From contig JAGBBT010000119.1 in NCBI GenBank assembly GCA_017938365.1, forward strand, positions 1 to 45,984: 45,984 bases of DNA, given 5' to 3'. This stretch comes from Treponema sp. GTDB taxonomy: Bacteria > Spirochaetota > Spirochaetia > Treponematales > Treponemataceae. Below the pieces are notes generated by a model. The model saw only the letters and a program-made list of their open reading frames with translations, made no database searches and was not told the origin of the DNA. Positions within the stretch are counted from its first letter, which is position 1, and every line of letters starts with the position of its first letter. Positions 8,295 to 17,220 of this stretch are shown here, piece after piece. The position numbers and the translations under genes were made by a program.

Positions 8295-9440
8295 ATGAAT
8301 CCTACAAATCCACTTGATTCAGTTTATTTTATAAATCTAGGCGAAAAATTCAAACTTTCTGATAATGCACTTCAAATTGATCCAACAATACCACTTCCTG
8401 TACAAAAAAAAGATTCAGAAGGTCCAGGATCTTTTGATATGTCTGAATTAACAGAAGAACAAATTCTTTCTGGATTACTTACAATAATGGCATACGATTC
8501 GCAAAATAAAAATATTTTGTATTATCGTTCAATTCTAAAACAAGCACGTCCAAATTTAAAAAAAGAATTAACAGAAGCCGCAATATTAAAAACAAAAAAT
8601 GAAGATTTTGATTTAGCTGAAGAAATATTTGCAGCTTTAAGAGGTTTTGATCCTGAAGACATGCCTACAGTTTTAAATACGGCTTTATTTTTTGATCAAA
8701 GAGCTGATTCCTACAGACGTTCAGGTTTAAATGACGATGCAGATGCATATGACGAAGATGCTCTACGTTATTATAAAGATGCTATGAATGCAGAACCTTC
8801 CCTCCCTGATGCATTCTTTAACGGTGGTTTTTTCTTTATGAAAAAGCGTAACTATACAGAGGCAAAAGGTTGTTTTGAAACATATCTTGCCCTAACATGT
8901 GATGAAACAGACGAAAGTATGGGAGAAAACGGCTTATACAAAAAAAATCGTGCTCAAGAACTTTTAAATAATATAAATAACAGAAATATGGAAGATGACC
9001 ATTTTAATGCAGCCTACGATTTAATAAATAGAGGTGAAGAAGAAAAAGGGCTTGATGAAATTCGTTTATTCCTACAAAAAAATCCAGAAGTATGGAATGC
9101 GTGGTTTATGCTTGGCTGGGGACTTCGAAGATTAGGTAGATATGAAGATGCAAAAAAAGCATTCGAAAAAACTTTAACTTGCGACGGTGGAAAAACAGCA
9201 GATACTTTTAATGAATTATCTATTTGCTATATTGAATTAGACGATTTACAAAATGCAAAAAAATCCCTTGAAAAAGCACTTAGTCTAGAACCTGAAAATA
9301 CAAAAATTATCTCAAATCTAGGTTATTTAGCCTTAAAAGAAGGAAATCCCTCTGTTGCTGCAAGCTATTTTCAAACAGTTTTGGAGTATGATCCAAACGA
9401 TAAAATAGCTTTAGCGGAATTAAGCAAACTAGATGTTTAG
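8295..9440 (+). CDS. TPR repeat protein
   Basis: About 381 residues from ATG 8295, which is chosen over upstream TTG/GTG codons because AGGAAA lies about ten bases before it. There is no signal peptide. Tetratricopeptide repeats are clear at the C-terminus (WFMLGWGLRRLGRYEDAKKAFEK, then FNELSICYIELDDLQNAKKSLEKAL and ISNLGYLALKEGNPSVAASYFQ). Weaker ones occur around FFNGGFFFMKKRNYTEAKGCFE. TPR arrays hold multiprotein complexes together; no catalytic motif is present. It lies between the PilZ receptor and the DUF192 lipoprotein on the same strand and is probably co-transcribed. It could be an assembly or motility cofactor, but the sequence does not say which. Confidence 0.8.
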   Translation: MNPTNPLDSVYFINLGEKFKLSDNALQIDPTIPLPVQKKDSEGPGSFDMSELTEEQILSGLLTIMAYDSQNKNILYYRSILKQARPNLKKELTEAAILKTKNEDFDLAEEIFAALRGFDPEDMPTVLNTALFFDQRADSYRRSGLNDDADAYDEDALRYYKDAMNAEPSLPDAFFNGGFFFMKKRNYTEAKGCFETYLALTCDETDESMGENGLYKKNRAQELLNNINNRNMEDDHFNAAYDLINRGEEEKGLDEIRLFLQKNPEVWNAWFMLGWGLRRLGRYEDAKKAFEKTLTCDGGKTADTFNELSICYIELDDLQNAKKSLEKALSLEPENTKIISNLGYLALKEGNPSVAASYFQTVLEYDPNDKIALAELSKLDV

Positions 9441-9449
9441 GTTTAAATT

Positions 9450-9893
9450 ATGAAAAAATATTTAAAAACTAAAATATTTTTATTGTTTTTGTTTACATTA
9501 CTTTTTTCTTGTTCTGCACAAAAACTTTCTACAATAGATATTAAAGTTTTAAATGTACAAGGAGAATTAATTCCTATAAAAGTCGAAATTGCAAAAACAG
9601 ACACAGAAAAAAGTTTTGGCTTTATGAACCGAAAACATATTCCTGATGACACAGGTATGATTTTTGTATATGAAAAAGACCAAAGACTTAGTTTTTGGAT
9701 GAAAAACACACCTACTCCACTTTCTATTGCATACATCGACAAAACAGGGGTAATCAGAGATATTTTTGATATGGAACCTTATTCATTAAAAGACATAACG
9801 AGTACTGTAAGTGTTCGTTATGCATTAGAGGTTCCTCAAGGTTGGTTTGAAAAAAAGAATATTAAGATAGGCTGTAAACTTATTTTAGATTAA
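9450..9893 (+). CDS. DUF192 lipoprotein
   Basis: 147 residues. A lipoprotein signal ends at LLFSC (about residue 21). The rest is a single DUF192 domain, recognised from the segment TEKSFGFMNRKHIPDDTGMIFVY, the LSFWMKNTPTPLSIAYID motif and the late VRYALEVPQGWFEKKNIKIG. The family is widespread, exported or lipid-anchored, and of unknown biochemical role. It starts nine bases after the TPR gene, with AGG about eight bases ahead of the ATG. The convergent gene ends just two bases after its stop, and no terminator hairpin is evident in between. Confidence 0.85.
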   Translation: MKKYLKTKIFLLFLFTLLFSCSAQKLSTIDIKVLNVQGELIPIKVEIAKTDTEKSFGFMNRKHIPDDTGMIFVYEKDQRLSFWMKNTPTPLSIAYIDKTGVIRDIFDMEPYSLKDITSTVSVRYALEVPQGWFEKKNIKIGCKLILD

Positions 9894-9895
9894 AA

Positions 9896-10423
9896 CTATA
9901 AACCCTTTAAAAAATTATCTCTCATCTGTTCATCTATATTCTTCTGCACAGCAGAATTTTCTTGTTGCTTATTAAATACTTCTGCATCAATGTATTTTAA
10001 TGTTAAAGGTTTTTCTAAACTCATTAAAATCGAACTATCTTTCCATGAGGCTTTTTTAGGAGAAATAGAATTAGGATTTCCGTATTTTTCAGCTAAAGTT
10101 TTGAATATAGAATGATAATCTATTTTCGATTGATTTAGATTTAGTGTTATAGAAAATAATTTTTCATCCACAAACAAAAAATAACACTCAGTAAAAAAAG
10201 AATATGGATTTTTAGAAGCATCTGTAACAATAATTACTTCTTGTGTTGATGGCGACAAAGTTACATCTCTATCACCCCTATATCCAAAATCGCTATTATT
10301 TTTTAACTCTTTTTTTACATCTTCAACGGACATTCCAATATTTATTGAACCATATCCCATTGGCAAAGAAAAAATATATGATGAAAAAGTCATCATTAAT
10401 AAAGTTAAAATTTTTATTCTCAT
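9896..10423 (-). CDS. Exported hypothetical protein with a BamE-like opening motif
   Basis: About 175 residues with a signal peptide (MRIKILTLLMMTFSSYIFS). The start is placed at the ATG at 10423 because GAGGA precedes it by five bases; an upstream TTG at 10435 has no such site. Mature residues begin GYGSINIGMSVEDVKKEL, a pattern like the G-M-(S/T)-x-x-x-V motif of BamE/SmpA-type small periplasmic domains, but the rest is not diagnostic. It lies six bases beyond the end of the cyclic-nucleotide regulator gene upstream and is probably co-transcribed with it. Its role is unknown. Confidence 0.65.
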   Translation of the reverse strand: MRIKILTLLMMTFSSYIFSLPMGYGSINIGMSVEDVKKELKNNSDFGYRGDRDVTLSPSTQEVIIVTDASKNPYSFFTECYFLFVDEKLFSITLNLNQSKIDYHSIFKTLAEKYGNPNSISPKKASWKDSSILMSLEKPLTLKYIDAEVFNKQQENSAVQKNIDEQMRDNFLKGL

Positions 10424-10441
10424 ACAAGTCCTCAAAAGATT

Positions 10442-11617
10442 TTAAGAGCGCTGTTTACGATAAAAAGCAGATTGTTTTAATAATTCTGGACAATTTGGAA
10501 CAAAAATCTTGTCATTCACAATTTTTATTAATGGATTTGAAATAAACTCATACATATGAAGATTTTGTTCACTTTTACTCATTCCGCACATTGTCGCAAT
10601 ATCTGTAGGAGTCAAATCAGTTTGATACTGACTTTTTCCATTTATTTTTTGCTTTTCAACTTGTAATGCAAGCATATCAATCATTTTTGCAGTTACATCT
10701 TTCAATTGAGAATTTGCTAACTGTCTATGCATCACAAACAATCTTTCTGCAAGCATTGTTGTCAAACGAGATATTAATTGAGGCTGAGTCGAAACCATTT
10801 GATTAAAATTCTGTCTATTAACAGTCATTAATCGACATTCCTCTTCAGCAATTGCAGAGGCTGATCTTGGTTTATTCTCCAATAAAGCCATTTCACCAAA
10901 CATATCGCCTTTTTTTAATATTGCTAAAATAACTTCTGTACCATCAACAATTTTTGAAATTTTTACTTTTCCTTCTTGAATAATGAACATGTCAGCACCA
11001 CTCTGGTTTTCTGCCATAATCATAGTATCTTTCGGATAAACCCTTAATAAATCCTGATTTGACTCAAAATAAACTGCATGACTTAAATTTCTTAATAACT
11101 GAAATCTAATTTTTGCAGTAGGAACATTACTTCCTGAAGGATTTGCTTTTATATATTGATAATATGCATATATCGCAATACTTGGCTGATTAATTTTGTC
11201 GTAATATGAAGCGACCTTAAAAATTTGTTCTGATGTCTGACTTCCTAAATTATTCAATGTAGCTTGCATAAATGTTTCGTTAAGAAAACGCATTCTATTT
11301 GCAAATGTTCGGATTATTTTCATCGCTACAGGCGTATTTCTTTCTATTAATTCTGGATACTGATCCCTTCTTACAGAAATACAAACAACATCAGTAAGTG
11401 CCACAGCTGTATCAATTTGAGAATGATTAGACATACACGAAATTACACCTAAAAAATCTCCTGGTCCATAGATTTCTGGTCCATGCCCCGTAATTTTATT
11501 CTCTGTATGAATAGATACATTCCCACTTTGAATTATATAAAATCTATCGTTTTGAGGTCTTCCTTCAACAATAATATAAGAGTCTTTTCTAAAAGAAACA
11601 AATGATAACTGTAACAA
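10442..11617 (-). CDS. Crp/Fnr-like regulator with two cyclic-nucleotide-binding domains
   Basis: 391 residues. The first cNMP-binding fold (about 1-110) has no recognisable phosphate-binding cassette. The second (about 190-310) has a textbook one, FGEMALLENKPRSASA, so only the second is expected to bind a cyclic nucleotide. The C-terminal about 70 residues (LTPTDIATMCGMSKSEQNLH onward) look like a Crp-type winged helix-turn-helix. The start is TTG at 11617, nine bases after an in-frame TGA, so no longer reading is possible; GGGTGAG lies just upstream. The N-terminus begins straight at the first beta-strand of the fold. The ligand (cAMP or another) and the targets are unknown. Confidence 0.82.
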   Translation of the reverse strand: MLQLSFVSFRKDSYIIVEGRPQNDRFYIIQSGNVSIHTENKITGHGPEIYGPGDFLGVISCMSNHSQIDTAVALTDVVCISVRRDQYPELIERNTPVAMKIIRTFANRMRFLNETFMQATLNNLGSQTSEQIFKVASYYDKINQPSIAIYAYYQYIKANPSGSNVPTAKIRFQLLRNLSHAVYFESNQDLLRVYPKDTMIMAENQSGADMFIIQEGKVKISKIVDGTEVILAILKKGDMFGEMALLENKPRSASAIAEEECRLMTVNRQNFNQMVSTQPQLISRLTTMLAERLFVMHRQLANSQLKDVTAKMIDMLALQVEKQKINGKSQYQTDLTPTDIATMCGMSKSEQNLHMYEFISNPLIKIVNDKIFVPNCPELLKQSAFYRKQRS

Positions 11618-11703
11618 CTTTTCTCACCCACAAAAAAGTATAAATTTGACAAAATTCTTTGTCAATGTAAGTATCGGCTTTTTTTTATAGTTAACAGATA
11701 TAT

Positions 11704-12657
11704 TTAAATAAAAATAATTTCATTTTCTAAAATTATATTTTTCTTTTTCTTTACAACATCTTTTATATAATCAACAAGGCTTTTTATATCTTTTGCAGAA
11801 GCTTTTCTTTCTGGATTAATAATAAAATTTCCATGAAAAGAAGCCACTTCGGCTCCTCCTATTTTAAAACCTTTTAATCCGCATTCTTCTATTATTTTCC
11901 CTGCAATAATTTCTTTTTCTATATCATTCTTAAATACTGATCCTGCACTAGGATAACGAAAATGACCTTTTGCTTTTCTTTCGGTTAAAACCCTGTCCGA
12001 AAAATCACTATCAAAATGTCCTTTTTTTACTTTAAAAGTTCCAGCAATAATAATTTTCTTTCCGGCAACCCCATCTTTAAAAGGTGATTTTTTATAACCC
12101 CAATCAGAATGTTCTACCATATACTCACATATTTTTAATTCGTCTACATCCAAATATTTTACAGAAATTAAATTATCGCAAGTGGACAATCCAAAACAAG
12201 TAGCATTCATATAAATTGCACCACCGACAGTTCCGCTTAAACCTGTAAATGCTTCGAAATTTGAATAATTATTTTTTTTGCAACAAGATATTACACGTCC
12301 CCATGAAATTCCTGAACTAATATTTAGAGAAACCGAATCTTCACTTAATTCTGACTCTTCATAAATCGGATCCTTAATTCGTAACTTTCGTGTGGAAATC
12401 ACCACTTTTATTCCACTGTCATTTATAATTAAATTACTTCCACCACCTAAAACATAAAATTGCACTTTTTTTTCTTGCAAAAATTTTACGAGATTTACAA
12501 GAATTTCTACAGTTTCTGGTTCAAAAAATAATTCAGCTTTACCTCCAACATTCATTGTTGTATGAGAAGATAAAGATTCTTCTTGTTTTATATTGCATTT
12601 TATAAAATCATCATTATTGAATACTTCTTTTAATTCTCGTAAAATCATAGTAGACAT
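11704..12657 (-). CDS. murB: UDP-N-acetylenolpyruvoylglucosamine reductase
   Basis: FAD- and NADPH-dependent reductase that makes UDP-N-acetylmuramate for peptidoglycan in the cytoplasm. The 317 residues contain the FAD-binding segment SHTTMNVGGKAELFF, LGGGSNLIINDSG, the SGTVGGAIYMNA turn and RYPSAGSVFKND. The Ser of the last motif corresponds to the catalytic proton donor. Late NPERKASAKDI fits the type II (shorter) MurB form. It is divergent from cysS across a 77-base AT-rich gap. There is no clear ribosome site in front of the ATG at 12657; a second ATG three codons later is possible. Confidence 0.95.
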   Translation of the reverse strand: MSTMILRELKEVFNNDDFIKCNIKQEESLSSHTTMNVGGKAELFFEPETVEILVNLVKFLQEKKVQFYVLGGGSNLIINDSGIKVVISTRKLRIKDPIYEESELSEDSVSLNISSGISWGRVISCCKKNNYSNFEAFTGLSGTVGGAIYMNATCFGLSTCDNLISVKYLDVDELKICEYMVEHSDWGYKKSPFKDGVAGKKIIIAGTFKVKKGHFDSDFSDRVLTERKAKGHFRYPSAGSVFKNDIEKEIIAGKIIEECGLKGFKIGGAEVASFHGNFIINPERKASAKDIKSLVDYIKDVVKKKKNIILENEIIFI

Positions 12658-12734
12658 TATATCAATAATTTTTTTGTTGTGCGATATTTCAAAAATATTA
12701 GATTATTAATATATAAAATTTTTAAGAGGTTTTT

Positions 12735-14279
12735 ATGAGTTTACGTTTGTATAATACAATGGGTCACAAAATGGAAGAGTTTAAGCCAATAGCTGAAAAT
12801 AAGGTTGGTTTTTATGGTTGTGGTCCAACAGTTTACAATTATGCTCACATAGGAAATCTTAGAGCCTATGTCTTCTTAGACATTTTAGATAAAACATTAA
12901 CATATTTAGGATATGATATAAAACATGTAATGAATATCACTGATGTTGGCCATTTAACAGGTGATGCCGATGATGGTAAAGACAAAATGCTAAAAACTGC
13001 TGAAGAAAGACATCAATCAGTTCTTGAAGTAGCAAAATTCTATACAGATGCTTTTTTTAATGATATTGAACGATTAAATATTAGAAAGCCCGACATTGTT
13101 TGTAAAGCAACAGAACATATTTCTGAAATGATTGAATTGATAAAAGCAATCGAAGCAAATGGACATACTTACATGGCAGGTGGAAATCTATACTATGATG
13201 TAACCACATATCCTGATTATGGAAAACTTGCAAATATTAATTTGGAAGACCTAAAAGCCGGTGCTCGTATTGAAATAGACGAAAATAAACGAAACCCACA
13301 TGACTTTGTTTTGTGGTTTACAAAATCGAAATTTGAAAATCAAGCTCTTACTTGGGATTCACCTTGGGGAAAAGGTTATCCAGGCTGGCATATTGAATGT
13401 TCTGCTATGAGCATGAAATATTTAGGTAAACATATTGATATACACACAGGTGGAATAGATCATATTCCAATACACCACACAAACGAAATCGCACAAAGTG
13501 AAGGATCATTTTCCGAAGAAGACAGAAAAGCTGGTCCATGGGTAAATTTTTGGTTACACAATGAATTTTTAGTTATTGCAAAAGACAAAAAAGCTGCCGA
13601 AAATGGTGAATCAGAAAAAATGTCTAAATCTAGCGGAAATTTCTTAACACTACAAAGTATTATCGATAAAGGTTACAACGCATTAGATTATAGATTTTTT
13701 CTACTTGGTGGGCATTACAGAAAACAAATATATTTTTCTTGGGATGCTATGGACGGTGCAAAAGCTGGAAGAGAAGCATTAAATTCAAGAGTTGCAAAAT
13801 TAATTTCAAAAGCAAAATCAGAAGAAAATATTGTATTAACAAAAGATAATTATTCAAAAATTTTAGAAGATATTTCAAGTAAAATTGAATTATCAGAAAG
13901 TATGCAAAAATTCAAATCAGGTTTAGAAAACGACCTTGCTACACCAATTGCATTGTCTGCTTTACAAAAAGAATCAAATGGAAAAGGACGCAAAAGTATC
14001 GATTGTTTAGCAGATATATACACCATGGATAAAGTTCTCTCACTTTCTGTAATTGAAAATGCTTTAATCGTTGCTGAAAAAACAGAAAATGAATCAAAAA
14101 CAGAAGTTAATAACCAAGATGATCCTGAAGCAGCAGAAATCAACGCACTTGTTGAAAAAAGAACATTAGCAAAAAAAGCAAAAGATTTTGCAACATCAGA
14201 TAAAATCAGAGATGAACTACTTACAAGAGGAATAACAATTATTGATACTCCAAATGGTCCTATTTGGAAGCGAAATTAG
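12735..14279 (+). CDS. cysS: Cysteinyl-tRNA synthetase
   Basis: Class I aminoacyl-tRNA synthetase that charges tRNA-Cys. The HIGH signature is HIGN at 38-41 and the KMSKS loop is KMSKS at 295-299. The expected zinc ligands C29, C222, H247/H248 and E251 are present. 514 residues is somewhat longer than the usual about 460. Part of the excess is an insertion just before KMSKS (IAKDKKAAENGES), and part lies in the helical C-terminal region. AAGAGG sits five to six bases before the ATG. It heads a plus-strand run with a sigma factor, an anti-sigma factor, a TIG protein and pyrH, all with small gaps or overlaps. Confidence 0.97.
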   Translation: MSLRLYNTMGHKMEEFKPIAENKVGFYGCGPTVYNYAHIGNLRAYVFLDILDKTLTYLGYDIKHVMNITDVGHLTGDADDGKDKMLKTAEERHQSVLEVAKFYTDAFFNDIERLNIRKPDIVCKATEHISEMIELIKAIEANGHTYMAGGNLYYDVTTYPDYGKLANINLEDLKAGARIEIDENKRNPHDFVLWFTKSKFENQALTWDSPWGKGYPGWHIECSAMSMKYLGKHIDIHTGGIDHIPIHHTNEIAQSEGSFSEEDRKAGPWVNFWLHNEFLVIAKDKKAAENGESEKMSKSSGNFLTLQSIIDKGYNALDYRFFLLGGHYRKQIYFSWDAMDGAKAGREALNSRVAKLISKAKSEENIVLTKDNYSKILEDISSKIELSESMQKFKSGLENDLATPIALSALQKESNGKGRKSIDCLADIYTMDKVLSLSVIENALIVAEKTENESKTEVNNQDDPEAAEINALVEKRTLAKKAKDFATSDKIRDELLTRGITIIDTPNGPIWKRN

Positions 14280-14331
14280 ATTTGTCGTTGGCAAATTTCT
14301 TTTTTATTTTTGTAACGAAAGGATAACTATA

Positions 14332-14889
14332 TTGTTGTTTAATAGTGTGGAAGGCAAAGAAAAAGCTGTTAACACAAATAATCCTGCGGATTTTCGTCGT
14401 TTATACAACGAAACCATGATCCTCCTATTTAAAATCTCATGGAGAATAGTAAACGACGAAGATGCTGCAGAAGATTTAGTCCATGACTCTTATATAAAGG
14501 CTACTGAAAAAAAACTTATTTTTCCTAGTCTAGACGATGCAAAATATTGGTTAATCAGAGTTGTAAAAAATGCATCTCTTAACTATGCAAAGAGAAAAAC
14601 TAGAGAAAAAAAAGCATATCAAAAAGCACTTTATGAAGATAGACGACAGCAAACTTCAGGTGAAACTGATTTATTAAGAAAAGAAACTCAGTCAATTACA
14701 ACTGAAGCTTTAAAAAAATTACCAAAGTCACTGCGCGAGGTTTTAATTCTTCGTGAATACGGAGATTTAAATTATAAAGAAATCGGGAAAGTTCTAGGCA
14801 TAACAGAAGGTAATGTAAAAATTCGTATGTTTAGAGCTAGGGAACAATTACAAAAACTAATTGGAGGCGACGATGTCTACTTGTCCTGA
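14332..14889 (+). CDS. ECF-type RNA polymerase sigma factor
   Basis: 185 residues. Sigma region 2 (FRRLYNETMILLFKISWRIV, then EDAAEDLVHDSYIKAT) and region 4 (LPKSLREVLILREYGDLNYK, EIGKVLGITEGNVKIRMFRA) are both present with little else, as in extracytoplasmic-function sigma factors. The start is TTG at 14332 with AAAGGA eight bases upstream; a TTG at 14335 is equally near. An ATG further upstream would overlap cysS and lacks a ribosome site. The 3' end overlaps the anti-sigma gene by 17 bases, the usual coupled arrangement. It should direct an envelope-stress or similar regulon; no target promoter can be named from this window. Confidence 0.93.
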   Translation: MLFNSVEGKEKAVNTNNPADFRRLYNETMILLFKISWRIVNDEDAAEDLVHDSYIKATEKKLIFPSLDDAKYWLIRVVKNASLNYAKRKTREKKAYQKALYEDRRQQTSGETDLLRKETQSITTEALKKLPKSLREVLILREYGDLNYKEIGKVLGITEGNVKIRMFRAREQLQKLIGGDDVYLS

Positions 14890-15541
14890 AAAAGATATTC
14901 ATTCAATCTATGTTGATGGAGAATTACCAGAAAATTATATTAAACAATACGAATCTCACTTATCTTCTTGTGAAAAGTGTAGAAATATTGTTGCTAATTA
15001 TAAAAAGCTTTCTCAACAACTGAATAACATCGTCATTGCTAATAGTTTAACTCCTTCGTTACTAGACAATAGTTTTGAAAAATTACAAACGAAACTTAAG
15101 TATTCAAAAAATACAAAATTTACAAATAGAATTGAGTTTTCAGAAACAAAAAAATGGATTACATCCTTTGCTACCGCGGCAGCTGTTTTTGCATTGGTAT
15201 TTACACCAATTCATAATAAAAATAAAATAGCTGTACCAACACAAATAAATGCAATTTCAAGAACCTCTATGAAGCCAATTAGTGAAAACAAAGTTGTCAT
15301 TGATGGAGATTTAGAATCTCTTGCAATTGCATCTATAATTGGAAAAAAAACAGAAATTTCAGCACAGGAAAGCGAAAAACAATCAATAGAACAAAATAAC
15401 CAAAAAGTTATTTCGGCAACAAACCTTGTTTCTGCTGGAAATTCAAATATTATCAGCAATTTGAATTCTGTAGATATATTCTGTCCTGATTTCTCTAAAA
15501 AAACTTTACCAAAACGGGACAAAAATGTCGAAAATTATTAA
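14873..15541 (+). CDS. Zinc-finger anti-sigma factor, membrane-anchored
   Basis: About 222 residues from ATG 14873, with GGAGG six bases ahead inside the sigma gene. The N-terminus carries the anti-sigma zinc-finger pattern H-x3-C-x2-C in YESHLSSCEKCRNIV. A single membrane segment follows at about 100-118 (WITSFATAAAVFALVFTP), with about 105 residues beyond it in the periplasm. In this family the cytoplasmic finger holds the sigma factor inactive until a periplasmic signal releases it. The periplasmic part is Ser/Asn-rich and not a known sensor. The gene overlaps the sigma gene before it and the TIG/transglutaminase-like gene after it, so the three are expected to function together. Confidence 0.88.
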   Translation: MSTCPEKDIHSIYVDGELPENYIKQYESHLSSCEKCRNIVANYKKLSQQLNNIVIANSLTPSLLDNSFEKLQTKLKYSKNTKFTNRIEFSETKKWITSFATAAAVFALVFTPIHNKNKIAVPTQINAISRTSMKPISENKVVIDGDLESLAIASIIGKKTEISAQESEKQSIEQNNQKVISATNLVSAGNSNIISNLNSVDIFCPDFSKKTLPKRDKNVENY

Positions 15542-17204
15542 AAATTTTACAATACTATTTAGAAAATACCCAATTTTTAGAGTTTTTTCGGTAGTTGTAT
15601 TTATTCTCCTTGTAGTAGGATTGTTTTCTCTCATTAATTATAGATCCAGAAAAGTTCCTATAATAACATCTATAACCCCTCCTGTTGGTGCACCGGGAGA
15701 TATTATGATAATTTCTGGAGAAAATTTTGGACCAACAAGAAATACTTCAGATTATGTAGAAGTCAGTGGAAGCAAAATTACTGCTAGTGGATATTTAGCA
15801 TGGCAAGACACTTTAATCAAAATTATCCTACCTGCAAATGTGCAAGATGGATTAGTTATTGTTTCTACGAAATCAGGCAGTTCAGAACCAGGTTTTTTTG
15901 CAAACAAAGCAGGAATTCCTGTAGAAGTTCCACCTGACACAAAAACATCTCTACCAATTATAACTGCTATTAATTCAGAAAAATCTACTATTGGTTCGCT
16001 TTTAATTATTACTGGAATAAATTTTGGAACTATAAGAAACAACAGTACTGTTTATTTTACTGCAAATCGTGATAACAAAGATAATAATGCGGTTTTTCTT
16101 TCTGCTAATGAAGATAATTTTGACTACGAATATTGGAGTGACAGTGAAATACATCTTCGTATTCCTGAAGGAGCTTCATCAGGTCAGTTGTATGTACAAA
16201 CAGAAAAAGGAATAAGCAACTACTTTAATTTAAACCTAAAATCTCCAATTGGCTCAAAATCCTATACTGGAAAAAAAACATACTTAATTCAGCTTACAGA
16301 AGATATCGAAAATATCAACTCTAAAGTAAACACAACTTTATCATTAAGAGTTCCATATCCTCCAACTACTGCTTCTCAGTCTTTAGCAAAATTAACAGAA
16401 TGTAGTCCAGAACCAGTTTTCGAAAGATACCAAAATACAATAATACATCAACTAGAATTATCAAAATCATCTGCATTACAAACAAAATTTAATCAAAATT
16501 ATGTAATCGAAGAACATACTGTACATACAAAAATAAATCCAAAAGCTGTAAAACCATTTTCAGAAAAAACTCGAGTTTTATATACTGCATATACAGATTC
16601 AAATAGGCTAATAAACTGTGAAGATGAAGATTATATAAAACTTGCAAAACAAATAGTAAAAAAAGAAACAAATCCATATTTACAAGCTAAATTAATTTAT
16701 GACTATATTATTGACAATTTTCAACTAGAAGAATCTCTACGACCAAATGGCTCTAGTGCAAAAGATTTAATATTAAACAAAAAAGGTGACGCTTTTGATT
16801 TTGCAATTTTATACACTACATTGTTGAGAATTTGCAAAATTCCTTCAATAACAGTGAGTGGGATATTAGTAGATTCAGATTTAAAATGTAACAATCATTG
16901 GTGGAATGAATTTTATATCGAAAATTTCGGTTGGGTACCTGTAGATACAGTTTTAGGCAAAGGATTAGAGTATAAATCATTTAGACCAATTGAAAATACA
17001 AAAGATTTTTATTTTGGAAATATTGATAGTCAGCATATTACATTCTCAAGGGGATGGAACGAATTAAAGCCTTCTCTTACAAATAGTAAAATAGTTTACA
17101 GAGAAAGAACTTATGCTCTACAATCTATATGGGAAGAATCATCCACAGGAATTGTAAATTATAGTTCATTATGGAATGATCCTATAGTCGTTGGAATATA
17201 TTAA
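15525..17204 (+). CDS. Membrane-anchored TIG-repeat protein with a transglutaminase-like domain lacking its Cys
   Basis: 559 residues: an N-terminal membrane anchor (about 17-38), two IPT/TIG immunoglobulin-like repeats (about 43-126 and 144-237), a linker, and a transglutaminase-like fold (about 370-480). In that fold the expected G-D-C-x-D-x-A reads GDAFDFA, so the nucleophile position is Ala423 (GCT at 16791). The His (H458, in HWWNEFY) and Asp (D474, in WVPVDT) of the triad remain. It is therefore probably a binding or sensing module rather than an enzyme. It overlaps the anti-sigma gene by 17 bases, so it may present the periplasmic signal to that factor (inference). The start ATG lacks a strong ribosome site and is likely reached by coupling. 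Confidence 0.85.
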   Translation: MSKIIKNFTILFRKYPIFRVFSVVVFILLVVGLFSLINYRSRKVPIITSITPPVGAPGDIMIISGENFGPTRNTSDYVEVSGSKITASGYLAWQDTLIKIILPANVQDGLVIVSTKSGSSEPGFFANKAGIPVEVPPDTKTSLPIITAINSEKSTIGSLLIITGINFGTIRNNSTVYFTANRDNKDNNAVFLSANEDNFDYEYWSDSEIHLRIPEGASSGQLYVQTEKGISNYFNLNLKSPIGSKSYTGKKTYLIQLTEDIENINSKVNTTLSLRVPYPPTTASQSLAKLTECSPEPVFERYQNTIIHQLELSKSSALQTKFNQNYVIEEHTVHTKINPKAVKPFSEKTRVLYTAYTDSNRLINCEDEDYIKLAKQIVKKETNPYLQAKLIYDYIIDNFQLEESLRPNGSSAKDLILNKKGDAFDFAILYTTLLRICKIPSITVSGILVDSDLKCNNHWWNEFYIENFGWVPVDTVLGKGLEYKSFRPIENTKDFYFGNIDSQHITFSRGWNELKPSLTNSKIVYRERTYALQSIWEESSTGIVNYSSLWNDPIVVGIY

Positions 17205-17220
17205 AAATTATGGAGTTTAT

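Noticed and set aside
14242..14331. N-terminal extension of the sigma factor starting at an ATG inside cysS
   Set aside because: The extension has no ribosome site and no family similarity; the TTG at 14332 has AAAGGA at normal spacing and begins where sigma region 2 is expected.
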